The notes: a model not told the origin generated them from the letters alone. A stretch of 64,000 nt of DNA from Saccharicrinis sp963665705 (GCA_963665705.1 OY762448.1:2108001-2172000), one strand, 5' to 3'. Positions 28,129 to 36,583 are shown, numbered from the stretch's first letter. Made by a program: numbers and translations.

Positions 28129-29673
28129 ATGAGAAAAATGTTAAAAATTAAAAGAATTAAGATTCTTTCAGTCTTTGTTATCATTGGCTCACTAATATTG
28201 TCTATACTACTATCATGTTCGCGAGAAGAGATCTTTTCAAATAGTGAAGATTCTTATGGAAATAATACAGAACTAACTAAGCAGATGGCAAAAGAATGGT
28301 ATACTAATAATTATGTTCCTGTCGTAAAATTAAAGACTGTTAGTACTAAAGATAAAGAAAAGAGCTTTCTAGTGATGCCATCCTGGAATCATGCTAAAGA
28401 ATGGAAAAACTCTACTTGTGAGGTTGTAGAAGTTACATTAAAACCAAACGTATCTACTTTCATTCTTAATACGAATACCTTAGAGGAGATTAATCTGGAT
28501 GTTGATGCTAAGAAAATAAAGAATATAGCTCGTATGATTTTTCTAAAAAATAAGAAAAATGGTAAAATAAAGGCTTTTAATATGTTCATTATTGCTAGTT
28601 ATAAATATATGATGGATGAAAAAGCTCAACTTTCTCACAATAACTATTTATATCGTGAATCGAATTTCGATGGTTCTATCCTATTTTACGAACTTAATGG
28701 AAGTTTAATAAATGGATGGCAGTATGAAAATGGAATAATTGAAAAACGTATTAGTCCAATTAATAATAGTACTAATAATTTACGTGTTTCAACAAAATCT
28801 ACTCAAGAAGAATGCCATACGGAATACTATTCATATTGGCAAAATGTATGTGAAGAATATGAAGCACCTGATTTGAGTGCAGAATTTGCACCTGTTGGTT
28901 CGATAGGAGACGTTGATGTTACATGCTGGCAAGAACTAGTAACAATATCAGTTGAAGTATGTCCAGGTGATAGTAGTGATACAGGAGGGGTTAGTGGTGG
29001 TGGTAATACATCGTCCCCAAGTACCCCAAGTGCCGAGGTGAAAAATATTATTGACAATATTTATTTAGATAATGATGAAATTGAAATTCTAAATAATACT
29101 TTACACGAACTTCTTAATCAGTGTGGATACAAAAAAATTTATGAATCAATTATTGACTTCGACTATTCTTTTAATATGATAAAAATTGATCCTACAATTA
29201 ATGGATTAGGAGGTTATGATCCATCTACTGGTAATCTAATATTTAGAGATGCATCAGACATACCTCAAGCCTTTCCTGAAGAATTCATTCATTTATATCA
29301 AGATGGTTTTTATTGTGGGATATCTACTTATTTAAATGCTAATTGTGGTAAGTCTAATATCGAATTTGAAGCTAAATTGTTCAGAGATATTTTATGCATG
29401 ATGACTCTAAATGCGTGTCCTAAATATGGAGAAGGAGTTACGCATTTAGATGGTAAATATGTCATTTGGCTTATGAATATCACAAATGGTGGAGTCGAGA
29501 TACCAACACTTAATGAAATGTTGAACATAGACTCTCAGACAGGTTTAAACTATTGGATTGCTCTTGATCGATTTAGAGATGGTAACATTTCTGAGTATTC
29601 AGGACCAGTAGATGTAATATTAACACCTGAATCCATTGATTACCTATATGGTGAACCAGACTGTGATGAATAA
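28129..29673 (+). CDS. Large lipoprotein with Gly/Ser linker and protease-like C-terminus
   Basis: A 514-aa lipoprotein: basic start, hydrophobic helix, lipobox ILLSCS near residues 26-31, then SREE, so probably outer-membrane anchored. Residues 60-260 are beta-rich and end in Cys-containing segments (EECHTEYYSYWQNVCEEYE, DVDVTCWQELV, VCPG). A Gly/Ser/Thr linker (DTGGVSGGGNTSSPSTPS, about 285-302) separates a C-terminal domain of about 200 aa with FPEEFIHLYQDGFYCG, which recalls the E-x-x-H helices of metallopeptidase-like domains; the canonical HExxH is absent. It lies 49 bp after the ligase-like gene and probably shares its transcript. Role unknown; it could be the substrate of the ligase-like protein. 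Confidence 0.65.
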   Translation: MRKMLKIKRIKILSVFVIIGSLILSILLSCSREEIFSNSEDSYGNNTELTKQMAKEWYTNNYVPVVKLKTVSTKDKEKSFLVMPSWNHAKEWKNSTCEVVEVTLKPNVSTFILNTNTLEEINLDVDAKKIKNIARMIFLKNKKNGKIKAFNMFIIASYKYMMDEKAQLSHNNYLYRESNFDGSILFYELNGSLINGWQYENGIIEKRISPINNSTNNLRVSTKSTQEECHTEYYSYWQNVCEEYEAPDLSAEFAPVGSIGDVDVTCWQELVTISVEVCPGDSSDTGGVSGGGNTSSPSTPSAEVKNIIDNIYLDNDEIEILNNTLHELLNQCGYKKIYESIIDFDYSFNMIKIDPTINGLGGYDPSTGNLIFRDASDIPQAFPEEFIHLYQDGFYCGISTYLNANCGKSNIEFEAKLFRDILCMMTLNACPKYGEGVTHLDGKYVIWLMNITNGGVEIPTLNEMLNIDSQTGLNYWIALDRFRDGNISEYSGPVDVILTPESIDYLYGEPDCDE

Positions 29674-29718
29674 TATATTAGTAAAACACTTAGTATAAAT
29701 ATTTAAAAACTAGAAATA

Positions 29719-30231
29719 ATGAGAACCAAATTATTTATATTTCAGATGCTCCTTTTTTGTTGCACTTTTGTACACTGTCAAAACATGATTTCCACAAAAG
29801 AGATAAACGGACAGATATATACATATAACTCGAAAAGTAAAACAATTGAAAATAAAACAAATTATTTAATGCAATCAGAGGGAAATATAATATTTGCAGA
29901 TCCCAACAAATGCTATTTTGATTTTGATACTAAATTGGATCAGTATTCTTTATATAAGAGTGTCTTTTCAAAAGAAAGAGTGCAAGAATTACAAAATAAC
30001 AATATAGCAATGAATGTAATAGTTAATTCTTCAGGGAAAATCATAGAAATAGTATTTTACTTGCGGAATGATATTAATTTAATCAGCCTTAAGGAAATTT
30101 ACTTATTGGAAACGTACTTAAAATCTGCTAATCTATCATTTAGAAGTGAATGCGATGATTCCTCTATATATTATCAAATGATAATGAAAATTCAGTTCAA
30201 ACATCTATTTGAAAATTATGATTCGTTATAA
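29719..30231 (+). CDS. Small secreted protein of unknown function
   Basis: A 170-aa protein with a signal peptide (KLFIFQMLLFCCTFVHCQN) and one compact domain of alternating beta strands and helices. The stretch AMNVIVNSSGKIIEIVFYL resembles small Bacteroidota periplasmic proteins often labelled DUF5043, but I cannot confirm that. It sits 45 bp behind the large lipoprotein and 58 bp before the transglutaminase-like gene, so it is part of the cargo operon. An internal Cys at the signal cleavage region (HCQN) might make it a lipoprotein, though the lipobox is poor. Confidence 0.55.
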   Translation: MRTKLFIFQMLLFCCTFVHCQNMISTKEINGQIYTYNSKSKTIENKTNYLMQSEGNIIFADPNKCYFDFDTKLDQYSLYKSVFSKERVQELQNNNIAMNVIVNSSGKIIEIVFYLRNDINLISLKEIYLLETYLKSANLSFRSECDDSSIYYQMIMKIQFKHLFENYDSL

Positions 30232-30289
30232 TCTTATTAAAATATATTCCCAAAGATATGTCTTTGAGAATACTTTTTAAACATCTATT

Positions 30290-32284
30290 ATGAAAAATAC
30301 TGTTCCTTCATTCCTTTTATTATCATGTATTCAAATTATATTTTTTATTTCCTGTCAAAAATATCCTACAAGTGTTGAATCTGTTCTAAACAAAGCTGGG
30401 ATTAATCGCATTGAATTGGAAGAAGTATTGGAACATTATAAGAATATAAATGACGAACAAAAGTATCAAGCAGCTTGCTTTCTTATAAGCAACATGGAAG
30501 GTAAATATTCTGAATACTACTGCTATAATAAACTTTCATATGAATTATATATTAAAAATAAAGATAATATAAAAATCAACCCTTCAAAGTTTCGTCTGAA
30601 TCTTAAATCTAAAATTGATTCTTTAAAAACGTTCAATTCAACACAACCGTTAATTGTATATGATTTAGATGTTATTACAGCTAAATATCTAATTGAAAAT
30701 ATAGAATTCGCTTTTCATGTTTGGCAAGAACCATGGGCAAACCATTTCTCCTTTAATGAATTTTGTGAATATATTTTGCCTTATCGAGTATTAACAGAAC
30801 CTTTATCCGATTGGAGAAAAAATTTTCTCGATAAGTATTATTGGATAAAAGACTCTGTAAAAAACAACCATGATACTCAGGAAATAGCTCTTTATATTAA
30901 TGATTTGATTGGTTCAGAGTGGCAAACATTAGATGTATTAGAGCTTCCTTATCCATCTATTACATTATTGGAAAAAGCCAAAGGCGGAGGATGTAATCAA
31001 CGTTATTTAACAATTGTTGCAATTTTACGTGCAATGGGAGTACCGGCTATGATTGATTATGCTCCACAAAATAACTCAAGTTTTAAGGAGCATTCATGGA
31101 CTGTGTATAAAGACTCTCTTCATCGTTTTCATCCTTTTGATGGTGGAGATCACAGACGCAGATTATTTAAAAAGGAATTACCTCGTAGTGCGTTCCCTGA
31201 AAACATGTTAGTCCCTTTAGCTGATGGTTTTGCATCTAATGTATTTCGCTATACCTATTCAATAGATCCTAATAGCTTAGGTGCAATAACAAACGATTGG
31301 TCTACAATTCCAAAGTTTTTTCGCACTAATAACTTAAAAAATGTTACAGCAGAATATGAATTTTCTCAACAATCTATTTGCCAAAAAATTAATAAACATG
31401 AAATTAAAAATAATATTATATATTTAGCAGTATTTGGTTATGGTAAGTCTTTACGAGTGGCAGATTGGTCTCCAATTATCAATGGTAAAGTTCTTTTTAA
31501 CAATCTTGGAACAGGTATTGCATATCTATTATGTACATATAATAAAGGTAAACTAACACCAATTTCAGATCCAATTATATTAGAAAGAAGCAAAAAAAAC
31601 ATATTGCATACTAACCTAAAGGCAAATCAAAAATTAATTCTGACACGAAAATGCAAGATCACTCCTAAAATGCAAGGTTTTGCTAATTCAATGGTAGGCA
31701 GTGTATTCCAGGCAAGTAATAATAAAAATTTTAACAAAATAGATACATTATTTAAAGTGATAGAAGTGCCAGAATTCTATATTGAGAAAAACATTGGAAT
31801 AGAAAAGAAATATCAGTACGTTCGTTTTAGTTCACCAGAAAAAGATATTCATATTGCCGAGATTCAATTTTTTGAGAAGACTGACAAGGATTGTGAGGTT
31901 AGGCTTAATGGTCAACTACTTTGGCATATAGTAGATCACAACATTTATGATTCTCATCCAATAAATGCAGTTGATGATGATATCAGAACCAATTTTAATG
32001 CATCACAAGGTTCTTGGATTGGATATGATTTCGGAAGACCAAGTTTGGTAACAAAAATTAGATATCTTCCCCGAAATAATTTCAATATAATTGAAAAAGG
32101 AAACAAATATGAATTATATTATTTTGATACAGAATGGAAATCTCTTGGTGTTAAGGTGGCTGAAAATCAATATTTAAAATATAATTCAGTGCCATCAAAT
32201 ACATTATTCCTGTTGAAAAATCTCACACAAGGAAAGGAGGAAAGAATTTTTACTTACAAAGATGGAAAGCAAATTTGGTGGTAA
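30290..32284 (+). CDS. Transglutaminase-like lipoprotein with discoidin-type C-terminus
   Basis: Lipoprotein (664 aa) with lipobox ISCQ near residues 19-22. Residues 190-305 form a transglutaminase/protease-like core with the expected Cys in AKGGGCNQRYLTIVAILRAMG, the His in FKEHSWTVYKD and the Asp in FHPFDGGDHRRR, so the Cys-His-Asp triad looks complete. A beta-rich middle follows, then a discoidin/F5-8C-like domain (about 530-640: AVDDDIRTNFNASQGSWIGY). Such cores cut or crosslink proteins, or act as peptidases, and discoidin domains bind glycans. It is the last cargo gene, about 280 bp from the right end of the transposon. The probable site of action is the cell surface. Confidence 0.75.
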   Translation: MKNTVPSFLLLSCIQIIFFISCQKYPTSVESVLNKAGINRIELEEVLEHYKNINDEQKYQAACFLISNMEGKYSEYYCYNKLSYELYIKNKDNIKINPSKFRLNLKSKIDSLKTFNSTQPLIVYDLDVITAKYLIENIEFAFHVWQEPWANHFSFNEFCEYILPYRVLTEPLSDWRKNFLDKYYWIKDSVKNNHDTQEIALYINDLIGSEWQTLDVLELPYPSITLLEKAKGGGCNQRYLTIVAILRAMGVPAMIDYAPQNNSSFKEHSWTVYKDSLHRFHPFDGGDHRRRLFKKELPRSAFPENMLVPLADGFASNVFRYTYSIDPNSLGAITNDWSTIPKFFRTNNLKNVTAEYEFSQQSICQKINKHEIKNNIIYLAVFGYGKSLRVADWSPIINGKVLFNNLGTGIAYLLCTYNKGKLTPISDPIILERSKKNILHTNLKANQKLILTRKCKITPKMQGFANSMVGSVFQASNNKNFNKIDTLFKVIEVPEFYIEKNIGIEKKYQYVRFSSPEKDIHIAEIQFFEKTDKDCEVRLNGQLLWHIVDHNIYDSHPINAVDDDIRTNFNASQGSWIGYDFGRPSLVTKIRYLPRNNFNIIEKGNKYELYYFDTEWKSLGVKVAENQYLKYNSVPSNTLFLLKNLTQGKEERIFTYKDGKQIWW

Positions 32285-32567
32285 ATAATTGATGAATTGG
32301 TTGTTTTAAAAATATAGTAAAAACTGGCACTTACCTGATTGTATGCCTTAAAGTTTATTGACTTTGGGTAAGATTTAAGTTGTATTGGATTAAAGCAATG
32401 AAGATTATTCAAATAGAGATGAGATTGCTCGAGTTTAAATGTAATGAACACAAAACTTAAACATAACTTGCTTTTGGAATGGGGGTAGTATAACTAGTTA
32501 ACTCGTCTTTATAAGTCTAACAGTACACTGGGTTTGTGAAGTGCTATTTGACAGATACACAAAATGA
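32285..32567. other. Gene-free right arm of the Tn3-family element
   Basis: No gene seen between the last cargo gene and the right terminal repeat. The minus strand is open for about 65 codons but with no protein-like composition. No clear terminator hairpin is visible. Confidence 0.5.
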
Positions 32568-32611
32568 TACAAAAATATTTTCCGTTTTCGCAGCTATGTG
32601 GTCACTACCCC
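32568..32611 (-). repeat. Right terminal inverted repeat of the Tn3-family element
   Basis: Reverse complement of the left end (22316-22359), ending in TACCCC before the target duplication TATTA at 32612-32616. Read outward-in it begins GGGGTAGTGACC, with the GGGG of classical Tn3 ends. Confidence 0.95.
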
Positions 32612-32616
32612 TATTA

Positions 32617-32972
32617 AGGATGTCAATTTAGATGATGTTATGAGTGGATATTATGTTGGCTACGAAAACGACTTAAAAACAGTTGACAATGGTGTAATGT
32701 TGGCTTCGGCAGAGGATTTGGGTAAATTCATAAGAGCTCTAAATGAAGGCTCTGTATTTAAAAATAAAGAAGAACAGGATATTTATTCCTCAATATATAA
32801 ATATGGCCATACGGGATTGATTCCAGGTTATCAAACTATTGCTCAATACCATAAAGAAATAGATGCTGTTGTAATTCAATTTACCAATACTGTAAATTTT
32901 GATGGCTATAATTGGAATTTATCTGAAATAATGTATAATCGGATTGTAAAAATAATTAGTAAAAATAACTAG
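32617..32972 (+). pseudogene. Serine beta-lactamase-like hydrolase, 3' part
   Basis: C-terminal third of the split hydrolase. Directly after the second TATTA it reads KDVNLDDVMSGYYVGY in the frame that continues GSI from the 5' part, with LASAEDLGKFIRALNEG and the third active-site motif HTG (KYGHTGLIPGYQ), the counterpart of K-T/S-G. Stop at 32970-32972. A start near 32598 lies inside the transposon end, so any product from it would lack the nucleophile. Everything needed for a whole gene is present on both sides. Confidence 0.95.
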
Positions 32973-33429
32973 TTGTAAAATAGAATGTGTAAAAGATGTT
33001 GGAGAGAGTATTGCTTGAAAATAGTACTTGTAGATAAATATTGTAACGATTGAATATATAATTTTAAATATTCATTACGATAGTCAGGGGTAATATATTG
33101 TAACCCTGCTATAATACGCTTACTAATCAAGCATTCTGTTTTCTACTATCTGATCACCACTTTATCGTGCTATTATCGCAAATCTATGGTGTACAGGTTG
33201 TGTACAGGTTGCGTAGCGGTTGCGATCATTTGCGAAGCTGATTAGTCCCCTTTGCGAAGCAGTTGCGATAAATTTGCGATAAATTTGAGTTGCCGTAAAG
33301 CATTAAGCATTATGATAACAGGGTTAATTCCTCTATGTTTATTTACTAATTCTACTAAGATATTACCACTATGTGGTTCATGTGTCACATTTCGTTTTAT
33401 ACCATGGGCAAACACCCATGGTTACTGAG
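32973..33429. other. Gene-free stretch with short tandem repeats
   Basis: No credible gene. Near 33190-33225 there are three tandem 11-mers, TGTACAGGTTG twice and the variant CGTAGCGGTTG, followed by TTGCGATAAA twice near 33265-33285. An inverted repeat CCATGGG-CAAACA-CCCATGG sits near 33402-33421. The meaning is unknown. Confidence 0.5.
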
Positions 33430-33696
33430 ATAACAGGCCTCTGAACCTTGATGGTGAATTTAACAGTTTGGAGCAGAGTTTATTTGATACCTTAAACTTT
33501 AAAAACACAGCAGAATTTATCATGGAAGAAACTGAATACTTGCAAGTCAGCCAAATATTAATTTTTATCCAAATCCCTTTGTTGATGTTGGTTACCTTAG
33601 ATACAATACAGCACCAAAAATTAACATAGCTATCGTAAATAGTCGTTATAAAAAATATTGGAAGCTCGATTTGAAGATGCGTATGAAATTGCATTA
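33430..33696 (+). pseudogene. Remnant of a secreted protein with T9SS sorting domain, 5' piece
   Basis: Protein-like sequence broken by frameshifts. One frame gives SLFDTLNFKNTAEFIMEET; from about 33554 a second frame gives NINFYPNPFVDVGYLRYNT and KINIAIVNSRYKK, the signature of a type A Por/T9SS C-terminal sorting domain (YPNP then beta strands); a third frame gives ILEARFEDAYEIALNP. The DNA is then cut by the IS1380-type element. At least two frameshifts show that the gene was already dead or decayed after the insertion. Confidence 0.6.
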
Positions 33697-33700
33697 AACC

Positions 33701-35127
33701 CGGATAATCCGGGTTAAACCTGATCTATGCAATAGAAATAGAAAAAACCGAGTAAATACTTATCTTAGTTAGTATTATACAATAATAATATTTAACCCAT
33801 ATGGTTAATCTTCCAATTGAATATTCAGATAAGAAAGTAACTCCATTTGGAGGCATGAGTTTAATGAAACGTTTTGTTGATTCAATAGGGATACGTGATT
33901 TTCTAGATTCATTAGACTTACCAGAAAAAGGTTCTAATAGAAGCTATGAGGCCAAGCATATTATTGAATCATTTTGGTTAAGTATTTGGACAGGAGCCTC
34001 AAGATATATCCATGCAGACTGGCTCCGTTATGATACAACCTTACAAGATATTTTTGGTTGGGACAAGATGCCTTCTCAAAGTACCTATAGCCGCTTTTTT
34101 GGTAAGTTTTCGCAACAACGTAACACCGAAGTTTTTCCAGCTTTACAAAAATGGTTCTTTTCACAACTACAAGTTAATGATATTACCTTGGATATAGACA
34201 GTACAGTCATCACTAGATCCGGAAATCAGGAAGGAAGCGCTAAAGGATATAATCCATTAAAAAGAGGTCGAAACTCACATCACCCTCTAATGGCATTCAT
34301 AAGTCAAACACGTATGGTTGCAAACGCATGGCTTCGGCCAGGAAATACTGCAGACAGCAGTAATTGCAAAGCATTTCTTCAAGAGACAATTGAAGAAATA
34401 TTGTCAGCACTAAGGATTGGTTTAGTTCGTGCAGACAGTGGTTTTTATACCGAAGAAATATTGAGTTATCTCGAACAACAAAATCTCAATTATATAATTG
34501 CCACACGGATGTATCCTAATGTCAAAAGTGAAGTGTATGGATTAGAGGATTGGATTTCAATATGTCCAGGAATAGAGGTAAATCAAATGTATTTTAAACA
34601 TGAAGGAGGAAAAGTTCGAAGATATATTGTAGTTAGAAAAGAGATTGAAAAACGTCCCAAAGCCGGTGGAAAACTACTATTTGAAGATTTACCCGGTTAT
34701 AGATATAGTTGTTATGTTACCAATCTGGATCTTCCTCTTGATGTAATTTGGAACATGTATAATACACGGGCTGATTGTGAAAATAGAATCAAGGAACTAA
34801 AGCAAGATTTTGGTTTAGAAAACTTCTGTTTAAAAGATTTTTGGGCTACAGAGGCTTCTTTTAGATTCATAATGGTAGCCTATAATATTATGAGTTTGTT
34901 CCGACATTGCGCATTACAATCTCATAACAGAGCAACATTAGCAACGTTGAAAGTCTATTGCTTTGCATTAGGAGCATGGAGTGTAAATCATGCTAATAAA
35001 AAGGTTTTAAAGATCGCGTTAAATACAAAAAGAAGGCCCTGGCTTGATGGAATTTTTGCTAAAGTTGAGAATTTAAGCCCTCCTTTTAAATATTCTAATG
35101 CATAAAGCGGGTTAAATCTATCCGACT
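33701..35127 (+). mobile_element. IS1380-type insertion sequence
   Basis: About 1.43 kb around one transposase gene. Both ends carry CGGATA pointing inward (33701 and, reversed, TATCCG at 35119-35124) and then a related stretch TTAAACCTGATCTATGC / TTTAACCCGCTTTATGC, so the terminal repeats are imperfect. AACC lies on both outer sides (33697-33700, 35128-35131) and may be the short target duplication. A 19-bp palindrome with arms AACCCGGAT/ATCCGGGTT straddles the left end. Exact ends are uncertain by a few bases. Confidence 0.7.
33801..35105 (+). CDS. IS1380-family transposase
   Basis: DDE transposase of 434 aa. Family marks: first aspartate in LDIDSTVITRSGNQEGSAKG, followed by YNPLKRGRNSHHPLMAF; second in LVRADSGFYTEEILSYLE; and the late NTRADCENRIKELKQDFGLE with the catalytic glutamate. 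The frame is intact and its own AT-rich leader lies inside the element. The start at 33801 is in the usual place ahead of EYSDKKVTPFGGM. Confidence 0.92.
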   Translation: MVNLPIEYSDKKVTPFGGMSLMKRFVDSIGIRDFLDSLDLPEKGSNRSYEAKHIIESFWLSIWTGASRYIHADWLRYDTTLQDIFGWDKMPSQSTYSRFFGKFSQQRNTEVFPALQKWFFSQLQVNDITLDIDSTVITRSGNQEGSAKGYNPLKRGRNSHHPLMAFISQTRMVANAWLRPGNTADSSNCKAFLQETIEEILSALRIGLVRADSGFYTEEILSYLEQQNLNYIIATRMYPNVKSEVYGLEDWISICPGIEVNQMYFKHEGGKVRRYIVVRKEIEKRPKAGGKLLFEDLPGYRYSCYVTNLDLPLDVIWNMYNTRADCENRIKELKQDFGLENFCLKDFWATEASFRFIMVAYNIMSLFRHCALQSHNRATLATLKVYCFALGAWSVNHANKKVLKIALNTKRRPWLDGIFAKVENLSPPFKYSNA

Positions 35128-35131
35128 AACC

Positions 35132-35219
35132 TTCAGGTGCTTATACGTTGTACTATGTAATTCAGGATAAGGATTATAATATTGTTCACCTCGGTCATGG
35201 GAGTATCGAAAAGCAATAA
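35132..35219 (+). pseudogene. Remnant of the T9SS sorting domain, 3' piece
   Basis: Right of the IS the frame reads PSGAYTLYYVIQDKDYNIVH and stops at 35217-35219. This is the end of a T9SS sorting domain, in which (L)P-x-G-x-Y is followed by a last strand, so it is the other side of the gene piece at 33430-33696. It is the very C-terminus of the lost protein. Confidence 0.6.
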
Positions 35220-35392
35220 TTCTTTTAAAAATATAATCCCATAAGCATGAACCTAAATTTTTATGCTTATAGAAATAAATCCTATGCCTAAAGAAAATTT
35301 TTTTATAAGCATAGAATTTTAGACCAGGTTTAGCTCATGCCGTAAATTAATCTTCTACAACAGTTAAAAATAGAGTTGATACAAAGGAACTT

Positions 35393-35929
35393 TTAACTTA
35401 TTTCTTTGAGTATTTTTCTTGCTCTGGACTTAAATCCTGCTGAGTTGTTATTAAATTGTTCTTCAATAACGATTTTTAGTTCAGGTTTTAATTCAGGATA
35501 AATTTTTGTTGCATTATATAGGATATGCATACAATTGGCCTTAACTGCCACAGGAATTTTCTCTGATAATATCCAGTCAAAACATGTATTTATAAAACAA
35601 CCATCCAATAAATGATTGATTTCAGAATAGGCTAATATTTTAGAAAAGTGTCTTTTAACACCATCAGATTCAAGGTTAGGAAATTGTTGAATCATATTTT
35701 TTAAATAAGGATTAATCAATCTTTTATCTTCCAAATATATATGTTCAAATAGCCATGCAGCCTTCCATTGTTCTTTTATGTTATATTGAAATATTAGCTT
35801 ATAAAGTTCTTCAATTAAGTATGGGCGTTCAATAATATATTTAGTAAAAGCAACGGTTTCATTTTTGCTTGCTCTTTGTTGTATATGTTCTTTTATTCTT
35901 TTAATATTTTCTTCTGTTGATTTTAGCAT
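35393..35929 (-). CDS. HEAT-like helical protein of unknown function
   Basis: A 178-aa cytoplasmic protein, all helical, with the rhythm of HEAT/ARM repeats (LFEHIYLEDKRLINPYLK, CMHILYNATKIYPELKPELK, ending GFKSRARKILKEIS). No catalytic motif is seen. Similar short proteins are common in Bacteroidota without known role. It lies downstream of, and on the same strand as, the SnoaL-like gene, but a terminator hairpin stands between them, so it probably has its own transcript. A start at 35929 gives a natural N-terminus. Confidence 0.55.
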   Translation of the reverse strand: MLKSTEENIKRIKEHIQQRASKNETVAFTKYIIERPYLIEELYKLIFQYNIKEQWKAAWLFEHIYLEDKRLINPYLKNMIQQFPNLESDGVKRHFSKILAYSEINHLLDGCFINTCFDWILSEKIPVAVKANCMHILYNATKIYPELKPELKIVIEEQFNNNSAGFKSRARKILKEIS

Positions 35930-35952
35930 GCAATAAATATATGTAAAAATAA

Positions 35953-35999
35953 AAAACCGGGTTCAAAAAAAGTTAGAATCCCGGTTTTGCTGATTTTAA
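35953..35999 (-). terminator. Hairpin terminator behind the SnoaL-like gene
   Basis: Arms AAAACCGGG and CCCGGTTTT enclose about 25 bases. On the minus strand the stem is followed by a U-rich run, so it can end transcription coming from 36022-36453. Confidence 0.7.
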
Positions 36000-36021
36000 G
36001 GTATCTTAAATACATAATAAT

Positions 36022-36453
36022 TTATGCATGTGGTTCATAAGCCACAGACATGTGTGATTGTACAATTTTCCATTGGTTATTTACTTTTTTCATTACTCCG
36101 GTATGCCTAAAACCTTCTAATCTGAAAGGTTCACCCTTTGTTTCAAGACAAGTGTCAATGAGTTGTGAATACCAGGCAATACCACCTTCTTCATCAACAT
36201 CAACATGAGTCTGTTTGGCCGAAATTTTCATTCCTTTCTTTTGTTGAATCATTTTCTTCATATAGTTATAAAAAGGTCTCCAACCAATCCAGAATTCATC
36301 ATTATCAGTACCAATATTTACCGCTTTTGAATCATGAATAAAGCATGAAGCAAATAATTCTAAATCACCTGTTTCCTGAGCTTCAATCATGTCAGCAAGA
36401 ATAAGTTTTGGTTCTTTGTTATTTACATCTAACAATACCTCTTTTTGTTCCAT
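36022..36453 (-). CDS. SnoaL-like / NTF2-fold protein
   Basis: A 143-aa protein of the nuclear transport factor 2 superfamily (SnoaL_3/DUF4440 type), a small cone-shaped fold that holds ligands or catalyses varied reactions. Typical marks: MIEAQETGDLELFASCFIHD near the N-terminus, WIGWRPFYNYMKKM in the middle and the end strands GVMKKVNNQWKIVQSHMSVA. There is no signal peptide. Substrate unknown. It starts about 150 bp from the divergent PorE-like gene. Confidence 0.75.
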   Translation of the reverse strand: MEQKEVLLDVNNKEPKLILADMIEAQETGDLELFASCFIHDSKAVNIGTDNDEFWIGWRPFYNYMKKMIQQKKGMKISAKQTHVDVDEEGGIAWYSQLIDTCLETKGEPFRLEGFRHTGVMKKVNNQWKIVQSHMSVAYEPHA

Positions 36454-36575
36454 GAGATTTAGTATTATATTAAACTTCTACATTAATTAAAGTTACAATA
36501 GTTAAATCTTGATGTCAATATACTTTAGGTGTAAATTTTTTCAGATTTATTACCGGGTATATTGTAGTATAATGC

Positions 36576-36583
36576 TACTTTTG
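36576..36583 (+). promoter_or_regulatory. -7 box of the PorE-like gene
   Basis: TACTTTTG fits the TAnnTTTG consensus and lies 23 bp before the GTG start at 36607. No perfect -33 TTTG is seen at the proper distance. Confidence 0.45.

Larger units (their letters stand above)
22316..32611 (+). mobile_element. Tn3-family transposon with four-gene surface-type cargo, 10.3 kb
   Basis: The element starts GGCCCAGTGACCACATAG at 22316 and ends in the complement of GGGGTAGTGACCACATAG at 32611. The ends match over about 44 bp with few differences. TATTA stands on both sides (22311-22315 and 32612-32616), the 5-bp duplication of Tn3-family insertion. Inside, all on the plus strand: tnpA (22449-25367), a probable res site, resolvase (25478-26092), then four cargo genes (26298-32284). 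No antibiotic, mercury or toxin genes are present. The insertion splits a serine hydrolase gene and is probably recent. Confidence 0.97.

Noticed and set aside
22316..32611. Integrative conjugative element or prophage
   Set aside because: No integrase, relaxase, conjugation or phage genes; the ends, 5-bp duplication and large transposase define a Tn3-family transposon.
33422..33694. 90-codon frame on the minus strand
   Set aside because: It is the shadow of the T9SS sorting-domain remnant, which reads convincingly on the plus strand.
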